A stretch of DNA of 64,000 nucleotides from Impatiens glandulifera. Taxonomy: Eukaryota; Streptophyta; Magnoliopsida; Ericales; Balsaminaceae. The position numbers and the translations under genes are program-made. Each line of letters opens with the position of its first letter. Positions within the stretch are counted from its first letter, which is position 1. The stretch is taken from positions 7,153,714 to 7,217,713 of the forward strand of contig NC_061870.1 of NCBI RefSeq assembly GCF_907164915.1, given 5' to 3'. Shown piece after piece: positions 33,440 to 45,835 of the stretch. Under the pieces are notes generated by a model, which searched no databases, was not told where the DNA came from, and worked only from the letters and a program-made list of their open reading frames with translations.

Positions 33440-35992
33440 CTTGCTAGTATTCCGATGTCTTCCCTGTCTCCAGCTGCGAGCCAATTAAGAAAACCCACCA
33501 AGTCCTCTGCTTGAAAAGGAGAAAAATCAAAGGCGCCTAGGGCGTCTACGTCTTTGAAAGCATCGTCTAAGGTAACCCCTTCTCTATCTCAGGCCGAAGT
33601 GCCTAAGTTTGATGTTCCTGTGTTGGAACAAGATAAATCTGTTTCTATTCCTGTTGAGGAACCTGCTGTCGGGCCAACTATTGAGCTAGTTGGTCCAAAT
33701 ATTGATAATTTTGATAGGATTTCATCTCATGTCCGTCAAATCGTCTCAGTAGCTGTTGAAGCTACAGTTGTTCTCGTACCAGAGCAAGGTGCTGTCCTTA
33801 CCCTTTCTACTGGTGATGCATTTGAAAAAGCTCTTTTTATGTCAGTCGAAGAGCCCCCTGTTTCTAATCATGTTCAAGTAGAGTCCGTAGTGACTGGAAA
33901 GATTGTTCAGTTAGAACCCACGCCTGGACTCTTTGATAAACCTCTTCGGCTCACGAGATTATGCGAGCCACTAGAAAAGATGCTGGAATAACTTTTGGGG
34001 AACCAAGGCCCACTCCAAAGCCTATTGAGGTCATTGGAAAAGGGAAGGATATTGCTACCGACACAAATGAGGAGGTCTCTAAAGCGACTTGCATTGTTGA
34101 CCTTACGATGGATCACGCCAAAGTAAAAGCTGCTGAAAAGATCAAGATCTTTGATACTTGGGTCTTAAACATATTGTCTGTTAGGTATGATGAGATCATC
34201 AAAGGAAAAAGTATAAACAGTCAATGGTTGAAGCTGGTCAACGTTGAAAAGAGAGTCCTGAAATGGGCTAAGACGTCGAAAGTATATGAAGCTCTTAAGA
34301 AAAAAGAGCTGGTTGAAGAAAATTTGAGAGGTCGGGCTCTCTTTCCGATCCTTCAAGCCAGAAGAGACAATTTCAATCCCCTTGAGAAGAATGCTAAGGC
34401 AGAGGAGAAGGATCTGAAAAGACTATATGAAATCATGCAAGACTACATTTCTATCGCTCTCAGGTACGTTCATGGAGCAAATTGCTTCGGGGTTAGTCCT
34501 TTTTATTAGTTCCTCAAATGAAGATGAACTTATGGAGCTGTCCGATGATCGTGATTGTGCTCTTCCGAAAGATGAGCAAGCTGATGCTCTTCTTATAGAA
34601 TTGGGAAGTTTTTCAGTTGAAGAAAAACGTCTAATGGCTCAACCCAGAATTGAGCAAATAGTGGAACCAGATCAACCCGGTCCTATTATTAGAGAATAAG
34701 AAGTCAATATGGAACCTGTTAAAACTCTTATTACCCAAGAAGAAGAAGCTCTGGAGTCCCCTGTTCTCGAATCAGAGGCATCTATAGAAAAGAAGGCTGA
34801 AGCTAGTCAGCCTAATGAAGCTCGATCTGAGGGGGAACTCTCAAAAGAAAAGGAATCAGAGAAGAGTTCCTCATCTGAGAGGGAACAAGATAAAAATGAT
34901 GCATCTTCAGAAGAGCTTCCTCTGTCTCAATGATTCATTCCCGGTTCTCCCAAGCCTCGACCATTTCCGGACATCACTTCTGCGAATGTTCATGATGATG
35001 TTGTTAACCTTCCTCATCATTCAAACGGTTCGTCCGATAAGATTCACAAGGTATGTGAAGATATTTTGGGTGATGAAGAAGAGAGAAAGTCTAGTAGTGA
35101 TTCAGAGAAGGATGAATCAGAGCAGTCCCTGCAGGTTCACACTCACTTCAGTCCCATTCGGACTACTCTAGTAGATTCTCAAGAGATGTCATCAAATGAA
35201 GGATCATCTACTGGTGGTGCAAAGCTTATGAAGTCAATGACGGCAATGATGGGTATCCTTCAGAAGAATGTGGCTGAAATGCAATCCAACATGATAAAGA
35301 TTATGAAGACTCAGAAGTCAAACAAGAAGGAATTTGCCTCTCTTCTTAAAACTCATAATGAAATGTAGCAAACCTTGAAGAGGAACACATACGAGATCAA
35401 TACCCTCAATAAGACATACACCAAATTTGAAAAGAACTTCTTTAAGAGGCAATCTGACTTGCTTGATTGTGAAAGGGAAAACGCCATTGAACTTCATAAT
35501 GAGGTCATGGATGGAATGAATCTGATTCAAAATCAAATGATCGAGATACAAGGTCATATGAGCAGAGCTGATGTTGAGCGATTGGAACAAGCTGATTCCT
35601 TTGCAAGGCAAATTCAGACCGCTGAAGATGCTCAAGAAGGTGCTGATAAAGAGAAGAACCTCATTTCCCAAGGCGATGATTATGTGAAAAAGGGGGAAGG
35701 AAGTTCTAGAAGTGGCATCAGCAGTAGAGGAGGCGATGGTGTTTCAACAGGCACCAGATCAAAGAGAAAGAAAACTGGTGATGAAAGCAATAGGCCAATC
35801 AAAAGAGGTAGAGGTCGCATCGGTGATCATGGTGGTAGAAGTGGTGGAGGTGATCCTGGTGGTAGAGGTGGTGGAAGTGGTCGTGGTGGCCGTTCTCTCC
35901 CTCCTTTTCGAAACCTTCTGATTGGTGAAGAATTTAGTAGTCAAGGATTCTACTACCCAATCGACCCACTTGTGAAAAGGGAAGATCAATAA
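33440..35992 (+). pseudogene. Env-like ORF of copia element B, C-terminal two thirds, broken
   Basis: Coding sequence in plus frames with a frameshift near 33960, another near 34490, a stop at 34697, a stop at 34931 and a stop at 35366; between these breaks the frames are long and well preserved. Contents: Ser/Pro/Glu-rich start, the conserved helical part at 33961-34470 (VLNILSVRYDEIIKGKSINS, QWLKLVNVEKRVLKWAKTSK), a long acidic Ser/Glu-rich stretch, coiled-coil segments (MIKIMKTQKSNKKEFASLL; LIQNQMIEIQGHMSRADVER) and a Gly/Arg-rich RGG-like tail before YYPIDPLVKREDQ. The tail suggests nucleic-acid binding. Same family as the third ORF in element A. Confidence 0.65.
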
Positions 35993-36161
35993 TCTCTTTT
36001 CTCCTAAACTATCTTTTGTTGGTTTGTGAACTTGGTTTTTAAACTTGGTTTCTAAATGGTGGTTTTTGGAACTCATTTCTGTAATTTGCAAAAAATGTAC
36101 TCATTCTTTAAATTGGATGGATATTTATCTTTTATCTATGCAAAGTTTTAACATCATCATC

Positions 36162-36174
36162 AAAAAGGGGGAAA
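36162..36174 (+). promoter_or_regulatory. Polypurine tract of copia element B
   Basis: caaaaagggggaaa just before the LTR start TGTTGGG. Identical in form to the tract of element A. Confidence 0.85.
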
Positions 36175-36364
36175 TTGTTGGGTAAAATTATTTTGACTAA
36201 GGGTCAAAGTATTTTAACTAATAGAATTTTGATGATGAGTGTGTATAAAACTCAAAGAAGAAATCTAAGCCGTCTAATTGTCTTGGTGCATGTGTATCGA
36301 AAACATGCTAAATTAGACTAAGTCTGAATGAGGTTCATTAGACTTACTGGCTATTAGACGCATT

Positions 36365-38545
36365 AAGTTAGACGTGCATTCTAACAGATATGTAGTTAGA
36401 CGTGCAATCTAACAGATACGTAGTTAGACGTGCAGTCTAACAGATACGTAGTTAGACGTGCAGTCTAATAGATACGTAGTTAGACGTGTAGTCTAACAGA
36501 GACGTAGTTAGACGTGCAGTCTAACAGAGACGTAGTTAGACATGCAGTCTAATAGAGACGTAGTTAGACGTGCAGTCTAACAGATACGTAGTTAGACGTG
36601 TAGTCTAACAGATACGTAGTTAGACGTACAGTCTAACAGAGACATAGTTAGACGTGCAATTTAACAGATACGTAGTTAGACGTGCACTTTAACAGATACG
36701 TAGTTAGACGTGCACTCTAATAAATACGTAGTTAGATGTGCAGTCTAACAGATATATAATTAGACGTGCAGTCTAACAGAGACGTAGTTAGACGTGTAGT
36801 CTAACAGATACGTAGTTAGACGTGCAGTCTAACAGATACGTAGTTAGACGTGCAGTCTAACAGATACGTAGTTAGACGTACAGTCTAACAGATACGTAGT
36901 TAGACGTATAGTGTAACAGAGACGTAGTTAGACGTGCAGTCTAACAGAGACGTAGTTAGACATGCAGTCTAATAGAGACGTAGTTAGACGTGCAGTCTAA
37001 CAGATACGTAGTTAGACGTGTAGTCTAACAGATACGTAGTTAGACGTACAGTTTAACAAAGACATAGTTAGACGTGCAATTTAACAGATACGTAGTTAGA
37101 CGTGCACTTTAACAGATACGTAGTTAGACGTGCACTCTAATAAATACGTAGTTAGATGTGCAGTCTAACAGATATATAATTAGACGTGCAGTCTAACAGA
37201 GACGTAGTTAGACGTGTAGTCTAACAGATACGTAGTTAGACGTGCAGTCTAACAGATACGTAGTTAGACGTGCAGTCTAACAGATACGTAGTTAGACGTG
37301 CAGTCTAACAGAGACGTAGTTAGACGTACAGTGTAACAGAGACGTAGTTAGACGTGCAGTCTAACAGAGACGTAGTTAGACGTGGAGTCTAACAGATACG
37401 TAGTTAGACGTGCAGTCTAATAGATACGTAGTTAGACGTGCAATCTAATAGAGACGTAGTTAGACGTGCAATCTAACAAATACGTAGTTAGACGTGCACT
37501 CTAACAAATACGTAGTTAGACGTGCACTCTAACAGATACGTAGTTAGATGTGCAATTTAACAAATATGTAGTTAGACGTGCAGTCTAACAGAGACGTAGT
37601 TAGACGTGCAGTCTAACATATATGTAGTTAGACGCGTAGTCTAACAGATACGTAGTTAGGCGTCTAGTCTAACAGATACATAGTTAGACGTGTAGTCTAA
37701 CAGGCGTAGTTAGACGTGTAGTCTAACAGATACGTAGTTGAACGTGTAGTCTAACAAAGACGTAGTTAGACGTGTAGTCTAACAGATACGTAGTTAGACG
37801 TGTAGTCTAACAGGCGTAGTTAGACGTGTAGTCTAACAAATACGTAGTTAGACATGTAGTCTAACAGATGCGTAGTTAGACTTGTAGTCTAACAGATACG
37901 TAGTTAGACATGCAGTCTAACAGATATGTAGTTAGACGTGCAGTCTAACAGAGACGTAGTTAGACCTGTACTCTAATAGAGACGTAGTTAGACGCGCAGT
38001 CTAACAAAGACGTAGTTAGACGTGCAGTCTAACAGAGACGTAGTTAGACTTGCAGTCTAACAGATACGTAGTTAGACGTGCAGTCTAACAGATACTTAGT
38101 TAGACGTGTAGTCTAACAGAGACATAGTTAGACGTGCAATCTAACAGATACGTAATTAGACGTGCACTCTAACTGGTACGTAGTTAGATGTGCAATCTAA
38201 CAGATACGTAGTTAGACGTGCAGTCTAACAGAGACATAGTTAGACGTGCAGTCTAACAGATATGTAGTTAGACGCGCAGTCTAACAGATACGTAGTTAGA
38301 TGTGTAGTCTAATAGGCGTAGTTAGACGTACAGTCTAACATATACGTAGTTAAACGTGTAGTCTAATAAAGACGTAGTTAGACGTGTAGTCTAATAGATA
38401 CGTAGTTAGACGTGTAGTCTAACAGGCGTAGTTAGACGTGTAGTCTAACAAATACGTAGTTAGACGTGTAGTCTAACAGATGTGTAGTTAGACGTGTAGT
38501 CTAACAGGCGTGGTTAGATATGCACTCTATTGTTTACGTAGTTAG
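36365..38545 (+). repeat. 28-bp minisatellite, about 78 copies, with 15-unit higher-order repeat
   Basis: Unit: tagttagacgtgcagtctaa plus cagatacg. Each unit includes TTAGACGTGCAGTCTAA, an inverted repeat with 6-base arms. The block beginning at 36541 (with the rare catgcagtctaatagagacg variant) recurs at 36961, exactly 420 bases or 15 units later, with shared private variants. A few units are shortened (caggcgtagttag). No spacers occur between units. Confidence 0.97.
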
Positions 38546-38765
38546 ACGTGCAGTCTAACTCCTTCAGATTAGTCTGAAGGGAAACATAGTTAGACGTGCC
38601 ATCTAACAGATGAGAGTTAGACGTGTAATCTAACTCGTTCAGATTAGTCTGAAGGGAAACGTAATTAGACGTGTCGTCTAACAGATGAGAGTTAGACGTG
38701 CAGTCTAACTCCTTCAGATTAGTCTGAAGGGAACCGTAATTAGACGTGTCTTCTAATTCCATTAG
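38546..38765 (+). repeat. 62-bp tandem repeat with perfect palindrome in LTR B
   Basis: Three units right of the 28-bp array. Each contains CCTTCAGATTAGTCTGAAGG (8-base arms; one copy starts CGTTCAG) and two TTAGACG-type half units, so they derive from the same motif stock. Confidence 0.85.
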
Positions 38766-39700
38766 ACCTGGTGATCAAATGGATCCTGCTATTAGACGGA
38801 GGCGTCTAACTTTATTAGACTTGTCAGTCTAATTGAAGCACGTCTAATTCCATGCTTAAACAGTTGCTTGAAACTAACATCGTCTACCCACAATCAACTA
38901 GCTGTATGCTACTCCTGCTCCACTATTCTGTGCAGATCAGTACGACAACTAGTTGCAACCAATGAACTAATGCCACGTAAGCAAATATTCTTCCCACTAC
39001 TTGTTTCTTGCAAGAAAATCTTAGAAGAATATTCGGCACACTACTAGATTGATACGACCAAGATCATTGTGCTCAGAGTCTGCTGTACATGTGTACTATG
39101 GAGGCTTTCCAATGGGTATTCACCACGTGTCATTATAGAAGATTCGACCGTTGGTACTTGCTTTCTATTTAAAGATCCTTAAGGACAATGAATGAATCAT
39201 CGAACAGAACTGCGAGCCAAACACTTCACAAGCTAATACACGAACGAACTACTTAGCTTACTGAATATCACGAATTGCTTTCTTACTTTACTGTGTGTAC
39301 ATTAAGAGAGAGATAGAATAAAAATATTGTCTAGATGTAAGTTGAACAGAGTCTGTTCTGTTCAACAGTGAGCTAGCTTTGCAACTATATTTTTTCTTAA
39401 AAAAAGTATAGTGAATCCTTCCGGTGGTTGGAAGAAGGGGTGACACAGGAGAGTTTTGCTCCGAACATCCATAAACAACTCTTTGTGTCATTTACATTCT
39501 GTCATCTTTTCCTTCATCAGTTCTTAGCTTCAAACCTGAGCAAACGTTTCGGCACTTGAATCGTTTCAAGAGTTTGCAAGGATTTGTGAAGAATAGAAAG
39601 TAATACAAATCCCTAACAGGATTTCTATCAAACCTTTTTTGTACGAAAGTTATCATCAATAGCTAGACCCCTGTCTCTATTGGTGCCACCGATTCTATTA

Positions 39701-41575
39701 GGTCGAGAGTTCATTTGTATATGGTTCTGCTAGAAACCCTATATGTTGATATGTGCGTTAATCATTCGTACACAGTTCCATCAAGAAACCCTATTTGTTA
39801 ATAGGTTAAGACATCCTTCATTCATGACTCTATGACTAAACCCTATATGTCAATAGGTCGAGACATCATTTGTATATGGTTTCGCTAGAAGTCCTATCTG
39901 TTCAAATTGCATAAGCTTTTATGTTTGTTTTTTTATGGTGTTTTAAGGTTGGAAATTGATATTTAGATCATTTATAATCTTTCTAGATATATTAAAAACA
40001 ATCAATCAACCTAAAACAGAAAATCCCAAATTTAAATTTTAAAACTAAAAAAAAACGTATTTGCAGTTCTTGGGCTAATTCTCTTGAATCACATCCCATA
40101 AAGCTTCCCAGCATGATTGTAGTCATGTTGGGAAATTATTTAAATCATGTTTGTTCCATCCCGATCATGTTTGATCAAATCTAAAATTGGATAACTCATT
40201 TCTCCTCAAAACAATTTTAAAATTAAAAACTCAAAATTTGATCACAAACTATTTTGAACGATTTGATCATTATCTAGATTAATACATTGAGATGATGATC
40301 AACATGTTCATAGGAGCTTTATGAATCTACCCAAGCCCTTGGGATCAAAGAAGCCAAGTTAAAAACAGAAATTAAAAAAAATTGCACTTTGATGTTCTTA
40401 AGGACCGAGGGGTCCAACCGACAATCATTGGTCTGTACCGAGACCTAGTATCGAGATATTCAAACCTAGGACCGAGACCTAGGATCGAGAATTTCAACAG
40501 GATCGAGAGTTCCAACCTAGTTTTTTTATATCCAGGACTGAGAGGTCCAACCTATGACCGAGAATTCCAGAACTATGACCTAGAGGGGTTTATACACCAA
40601 GACCAGTAATCTTAACTAAGAACCGAGAATCCCTAGCGCCTAGATCGAGGGACTTTGGCACTCCAACCGAAGATCTCGAGCCTCAACTAAGAGGCTCCTC
40701 GACTCGCAGCGAGGTGTTTAGACCCCAATCGAAAAAAACGAACCCAAGGCCTAGTACTCTAGTCCTAAGGCATGTTTGGTTCCACTTTTCACAACCCAAA
40801 ATTATTTTTATAATTTTGGAACCCCAAACCATTTTTTAAAAAATCCAAAAAATTAGAAAATAATTTTAAAATATTTTTTGGGATATTTCTATAAAACAAT
40901 ATTTTGACTAAGGCTTGTTTGGTATTTATTTCAAACTCTAACACCCTTAAAAATGACTGATGTTTTTAAAGTATAAAAATCCCTAGTTATCATCAGTTAT
41001 AGGTATCAACATTTAAATATTGTTGTTTCAATATTTAAATAATGTTAAAACCTAGAAGCATGATTAGGACATGAATAATAATTGGTTAAAACTCAAACGT
41101 TATACAACCAATTTTCAAAAGACAACCTTTTAAGTATAGACTGTTTTTAAAACGAGTAAGAAGGATGAAGCACAATAGTCATTACTCAAGTATCACCAAA
41201 CTACGAACTAAAAGAAACTATAAACAATACATTTGTACATGTAGATCATTTTTATTGATTTTCAAAAACAATTGGCGACTTTGTTCAACCGTAAGAATCT
41301 TTTAAATTAATTATGTTTAACTAATTTAAATAAACGAATTTTTAAAAATCAAATTGTCAGTTGATTAAACGAAATTTTCCAGATTATTTAAAATGAAGCT
41401 CCAAATTAATTGTTTTTAATTCATTTCAAAAGTTATCATGAATCGTTTAAAATTCTTTTCAATAATGTTTTATTTTAAAAGAAATTTTCTGACACATAAA
41501 CTGAGGTTGTAATTCTCGAACTTCAAACTTTTCGCAAAATCTATACTTGAAGGGTTTTTTCAAGGTTACACTCTC
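39701..41575. other. Decayed repetitive sequence, possibly a gypsy LTR
   Basis: 39701-39905 repeats a loose unit (aaaccctatatgt.aataggtcgagacatc.tttgtatatgg) three times. 40390-40760 repeats gaccgagag/cctagga phrases at irregular spacing. Around 41275 attggcgacttt resembles the stretch after LTRs in some plant gypsy elements. No coding sequence. I cannot define ends. Confidence 0.4.
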
Positions 41576-42933
41576 TTATTTTTTAATTAATTAATAAATA
41601 TTACACATTTCATTAACTTTTTATATATAAATAAAATATATTTAATAAACTCGTATATTTAAAACCTCTAACTAATTAAAAAAAAATGGGATTTATGATG
41701 ATATTTTCTTTAATTAATTCAAATCTAAAAAATAAATTTTAATTTATTTACTAAAATTTTAATTTGTTTGTTTGAAAAGGAAATGAAAATAAAATTTCCT
41801 AAATTTTTAATGTAATCTTGATCTATGCAAATAATATGTTTTGAAATGGCTAAGAATACGATCCATTTAAAAACCAATTTTAGAAGTTTTATATAAGAAA
41901 ACTTTGATAAACTTGTATTCATTCCTTCCTGATAATAAATGACAAATTTATGATTTTTTTTATTATAAAAATTATATGTATTATATTATTAGGGTAATAA
42001 ATAAATATATATTAATCGAATTAATACACGAATACCTCTAATACAATAAAATAAATATACGAAATCTAAAAATTTATTAAAATACCCAATTTAAATTTCA
42101 AATTTATATATTTTAAATTTTATTTCATATTATTAAAAATGTAAAATTAAGAAAAAAAAATGATTTATAAATTTAAAAAACTTTTACATATTATTTAAAT
42201 TAAAACTTCTATTATTTATAAAATAAAATTTATCTATTATATAATTCAAATCAATATAAATTCAACAAAATCTAGTTAAAAATAAATCATTATAATATTT
42301 ACTAAAAACTTTTTTTCCATCTTATTTCGTTGAACAATTTTCATATCTATCATTTCCGAAAATGATTTTTTTTAGTAACGGTAGAAGCTAATAAAATCAA
42401 AATAAGTTAAATAAATTTATCAATTAAATTATAATTTTGTGAATCGTTTATTTTAACTAATCTGCGACACAATTATCAATGGAAGACATATTTAAAAAAA
42501 TTATTATGAGAAACATAAATTTTATAATGAATAAGTTGAGATCTCAAATAAAACATTTTCTTTAGTAAAGTTTTCTAAATATTATTTTTCAACCAATTTG
42601 TAATTATCTTATGTTTTAAATAATTTAAAATTAGCATTAGGGTCTAAAAACAAAACAATATCTAAAAGTCTGACTTATTCACTAGATCTGAACAACTCTT
42701 CTGATTGTAATCTAACACTATTTTTTTAAAAAAAATCTATTTTATAAATATATATAATTTATATGTATATATATATATTATATTATTATATAAAAAATTA
42801 AAAATTGAGTCTGGGCTACAGCCCACACCCGTGGGTGGCTCCGCCATTCCATTGCTTGGAATGAGCCCTATATTATGACGAATCTCGTTGTGCTTCTTAC
42901 ACAGATCTTCCCTCTCTGAAAGGTAAATTAACA
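41576..42933. other. AT-rich spacer and XTH promoter region
   Basis: Low-complexity AT-rich DNA. A TATA-like ttatataaaaa lies at 42786-42796. The next 60 bases (42805-42860: gggctacagcccacacccgtgggtggctccgcc) resemble the inner end of the hAT-like MITE at 45508-45774, so the XTH leader seems to contain a MITE remnant. Confidence 0.5.
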
Positions 42934-44740
42934 ATGGATTCAAATAAGTTATGGATCCTTTCACTGTGTTTGCTAGTTATGGTGTTGGGAACAAAGGCGA
43001 CTGCTCCAAAGAAGCCAGTGGATGTCCCATTCGGCAAGAACTATGTTCCCACTTGGGCATTTGACCACATTAAGTACTTCAATGGCGGCTCTGAGATCCA
43101 ACTACTCCTAGACAATTACACTGGTAATACATCTATAGATTTCATTCCTTTGATTAATTTTAAAATGATTATTGATTCATCATGATTATGAAGGAACGGG
43201 ATTTCAGTCCAAAGGTTCATACTTGTTTGGCCACTTCAGTATGCAAATGAAGTTGGTTCCCGGAGATTCTGCCGGCACCGTCACTGCCTTCTACGTACGT
43301 ATATAAAACTTCGGTCTTATCCTCACTTTGTATCTATCTCTATTGCTAGCAATAATGGATTCGTTTTTGGTTTTGTTTTTTTATTATAAAATAGTTGTCA
43401 TCTCAAAACTCGGAACACGATGAGATAGATTTTGAGTTTCTGGGTAATCGGAGCGGGCAACCATACATTTTGCAGACGAATGTATTCACGGGAGGAAAGG
43501 GTGACAGAGAACAGAGGATTTATCTTTGGTTCGATCCAACCAAGAACTACCATTCTTACTCCGTTTTGTGGAATCTCTACATAATAGCGTTTGTTCCTAA
43601 ATTCTCTCTATTCTTACATTAATAAACACGAAACACACTAGAACTTTTCTTATAACATTTAAACTAACTTTGATGGTAATTTTTTTCCAATCACTCCTTC
43701 ACAATGTAGAAAGAGATTATGGACCCATTTGAAACAATTTCTTATAGCTGATTTTTTATTTATTTATTGACAGAATATGTCTATGCCTTGTTTTAGGATT
43801 ATTTAAATAATTTTGTATAGTATTAGATTCTGAAATATTAGGCTGTTAATAAAAATTATTTGTTTTAAAAAAATTTATATTTTAATATTTTAATTGATAA
43901 ATTAGTGGATGAAAAGATAAATAAAAGAATGATAAGTTATTTAAATAACACATAATTTTATTTTTCTAAAACCTATACCATGATTGGCTCCAAAAATTAT
44001 TTCCAAACATCCCTTTATATATAATAGTTTTTTTTTTATTGATCTCTGCTTTTTAATAGACTGTTCCTGATTTAGATCTCGGCTTTAGGAAAGCGTGAAA
44101 ACAGCATTGAATAATGAATATTGTCTGAAAAAGCACCTTTCTTGTTTGGAATTGGACCTTTCAAGACTCCCCCATGTTACTTAATAATATTAAATAGTTA
44201 TTATTTTAGTGCATATTTCAAGTTATTATTTTATTACCTCATTTCATTAAAAGCATTATTAAAGTTAAAATTAAAATGTTACAATTTATTTATTAACTTA
44301 CAACATAATTCAATATATATGTGATATGTATGATTTGCAGATTTTTTGTAGACGACGTTCCAATTAGAGTGTTCAAAAACTGCAAAGATCTTAGAGTGAA
44401 GTTCCCCTTTGACCAACCCATGAAGATCTATTCAAGCCTTTGGAATGCCGATGATTGGGCCACAAGGGGAGGTCTGGAAAAGACGAATTGGGCCAAGGCT
44501 CCATTCAATGCCGCCTATAAAGGCTTCCACATAGACGGTTGTGAGGCATCTGTTGAAGCTAAATTTTGTGCCACACAAGGTAAACGTTGGTGGGATCAAA
44601 AGGAGTTTCAGGACTTAGATGCAGTCCAATATCGCCGTCTTAAATGGGTTAGAGACAAGTACACAATTTATAACTATTGTGTTGATCGTAAGAGATACCC
44701 CGTAATGCCACCCGAATGTGTTCGTGACCGTGATGTTTGA
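42934..44740 (+). CDS. XTH: Xyloglucan endotransglucosylase/hydrolase (GH16), XTH4/XTH5-like
   Basis: Secreted cell-wall enzyme that cuts xyloglucan chains and re-joins them to acceptor chains during wall loosening. Four exons (42934-43123, 43194-43294, 43395-43588, 44341-44740) give 294 residues, the usual length. Signal peptide at about 1-22 ([13 protein letters not shown]). Catalytic motif [10 protein letters not shown] with nucleophile Glu107 and acid/base Glu111; the conserved N-glycosylation site Asn115-Arg-Ser follows. The C-terminal XET domain has [10 protein letters not shown], and [17 protein letters not shown] near the end. The sequence after the signal ([19 protein letters not shown]) matches the Arabidopsis XTH4/XTH5 group best from memory. 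The third donor is weak, GC|GTTTGT, but it lies at the family's conserved intron site and restores the frame; it yields [12 protein letters not shown] where relatives have WNLYQIVFFVDD. The last intron is 752 bases and AT-rich. No stop or frameshift. Confidence 0.95.
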
Positions 44741-45507
44741 AGTTGCATATCATGTACAAAATTTTATGGCTTGTATAGGCCATTTAATTGATGTTGTCTT
44801 GTATAAGTATTATTACTACCCTTGTTTGTTTTATGGTTCTATCCTAAAACGTGTGGTATGGTCATTCAATTATTCAAGTGATGCATTATTGGCTATATTT
44901 TTTTTGATTAATCCATGATAAACATAATAGTCGCTATAATACAATCAAACTATTACTATATAAGATATCACTTCTTATAAGCAAACGAAGGAAAGTTCAA
45001 AAAAAAAAAAAGACTCAAAACTCTATATAGTTTATTATTGAGTTTTTATTTGTGTCTCTTTATCAGATTTGTTTTCTTTATTTTTCAAGCCTTTTTTTAT
45101 AATTATCTTTCAGACCTCTAATTATTTGTAATTTGGTGATAGTATTCTAGTCAATTATTTAGTCACAAATTAAAAAATCAAAAGATTTTTTTAGTATATA
45201 CCCATAAATAGTGTTTTACGGTCAAACTACACCAATTCATAATTTTGCTGACTCTTAAATTCTGGCATATATCTTGTGTCGGTAAAAACAATAAAGTCAT
45301 GTTATGTTTGATTAAACATCTAGTCTAGTGTTATTATATCACAGTGTGTTTGTTGAAGTAAGTTGTTTAACTCTCACATTACTCAATTTTTTTTTATTAT
45401 ATATTGTTTTGACTTAAAAACAAATACCAATTTATTTTAAAAAAAATACCGCCAACCTCAAAAGAAAAAAAAGGTCAATTTTGATTTACTTTTGAAGGGT
45501 CTCGTGG
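44741..45507. other. XTH 3' region and AT-rich spacer
   Basis: The first ~200 bases probably contain the XTH 3' UTR. The rest is AT-rich with no recognisable gene or repeat. Confidence 0.6.
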
Positions 45508-45774
45508 CAGGGACGAATCTATGATTCGATGGTGGGGTGCGCTTACAAAATATTTAGGGTGAGCTTAAATAAATAAAGAGAAAATTTTGGATAAAACGAA
45601 TAAACAAAAGTAGGCTTTACCATTTATTTAATAATTAGATACACAAAATATTGAATTATATTGATTTTTTTTTTTAAAATTAGGGGGTAATGTCACATTC
45701 TAACCATAAAAAAATAATTTTTTTTCTTAGGGTGGGCTTTAGCCCACCCGAGCCCCTACATAGATTCGTCCCTG
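45508..45774. mobile_element. hAT-like MITE (267 bp)
   Basis: Ends are inverted: CAGGGACGAATCTATG at the left and its complement CATAGATTCGTCCCTG (one base offset) at the right. Flanks tctcgtgg and ctcgaagg look like a decayed 8-base target duplication. Internal palindrome gggtgggctttagcccaccc at 45730-45749. No coding capacity. The CAGGG-type terminus and 8-base duplication are what hAT MITEs have. Confidence 0.7.
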
Positions 45775-45835
45775 CTCGAAGGTAAATTAGGGGTGAAGCA
45801 CAATAAAATGGAGTTGTTTTACGATAACCAAAACG

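Larger units (their letters stand above)
36176..39697 (+). repeat. 3' LTR of copia element B (~3.5 kb), expanded by minisatellite
   Basis: Starts TGTTGGGTAAAATTATTTTG. The right end is set by alignment of its last bases (gattctatta) with gatcctaaca and gatcttaata at the ends of LTRs A and D; uncertainty is about 10 bases. More than 60% of its length is the 28-bp array. A TATA-like ctatttaaag is at 39173-39182, with GACCGTTGG 28 bases upstream as in LTR C. The conserved hairpin and ggggtgac block is at 39417-39475. Confidence 0.75.
33397..39700 (+). mobile_element. Ty1/copia (SIRE-like) element B, 3' half only
   Basis: Consists of the env-like ORF (33440-35992), a spacer with polypurine tract (36162-36174) and a very long LTR (36176 to about 39697). 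No gag or pol of this element is present. Its left boundary coincides with the truncated LTR of element A, so a deletion or recombination joined the two related elements. Confidence 0.75.

Noticed and set aside
35712..36091. Val/Glu-rich plus ORF and Thr/Ser-rich minus ORF over the Gly/Arg tail
   Set aside because: Alternate frames of the repetitive RGG-coding stretch of the env-like ORF.
36365..38545. CRISPR-like array (28-bp repeat)
   Set aside because: Units are contiguous with no spacers, lie in a plant retrotransposon LTR, and show higher-order duplication; this is a minisatellite.
41725..41922. 65-codon minus ORF in the XTH upstream spacer
   Set aside because: AT-rich Lys/Ile/Phe composition, no conserved motif, no supporting signals.
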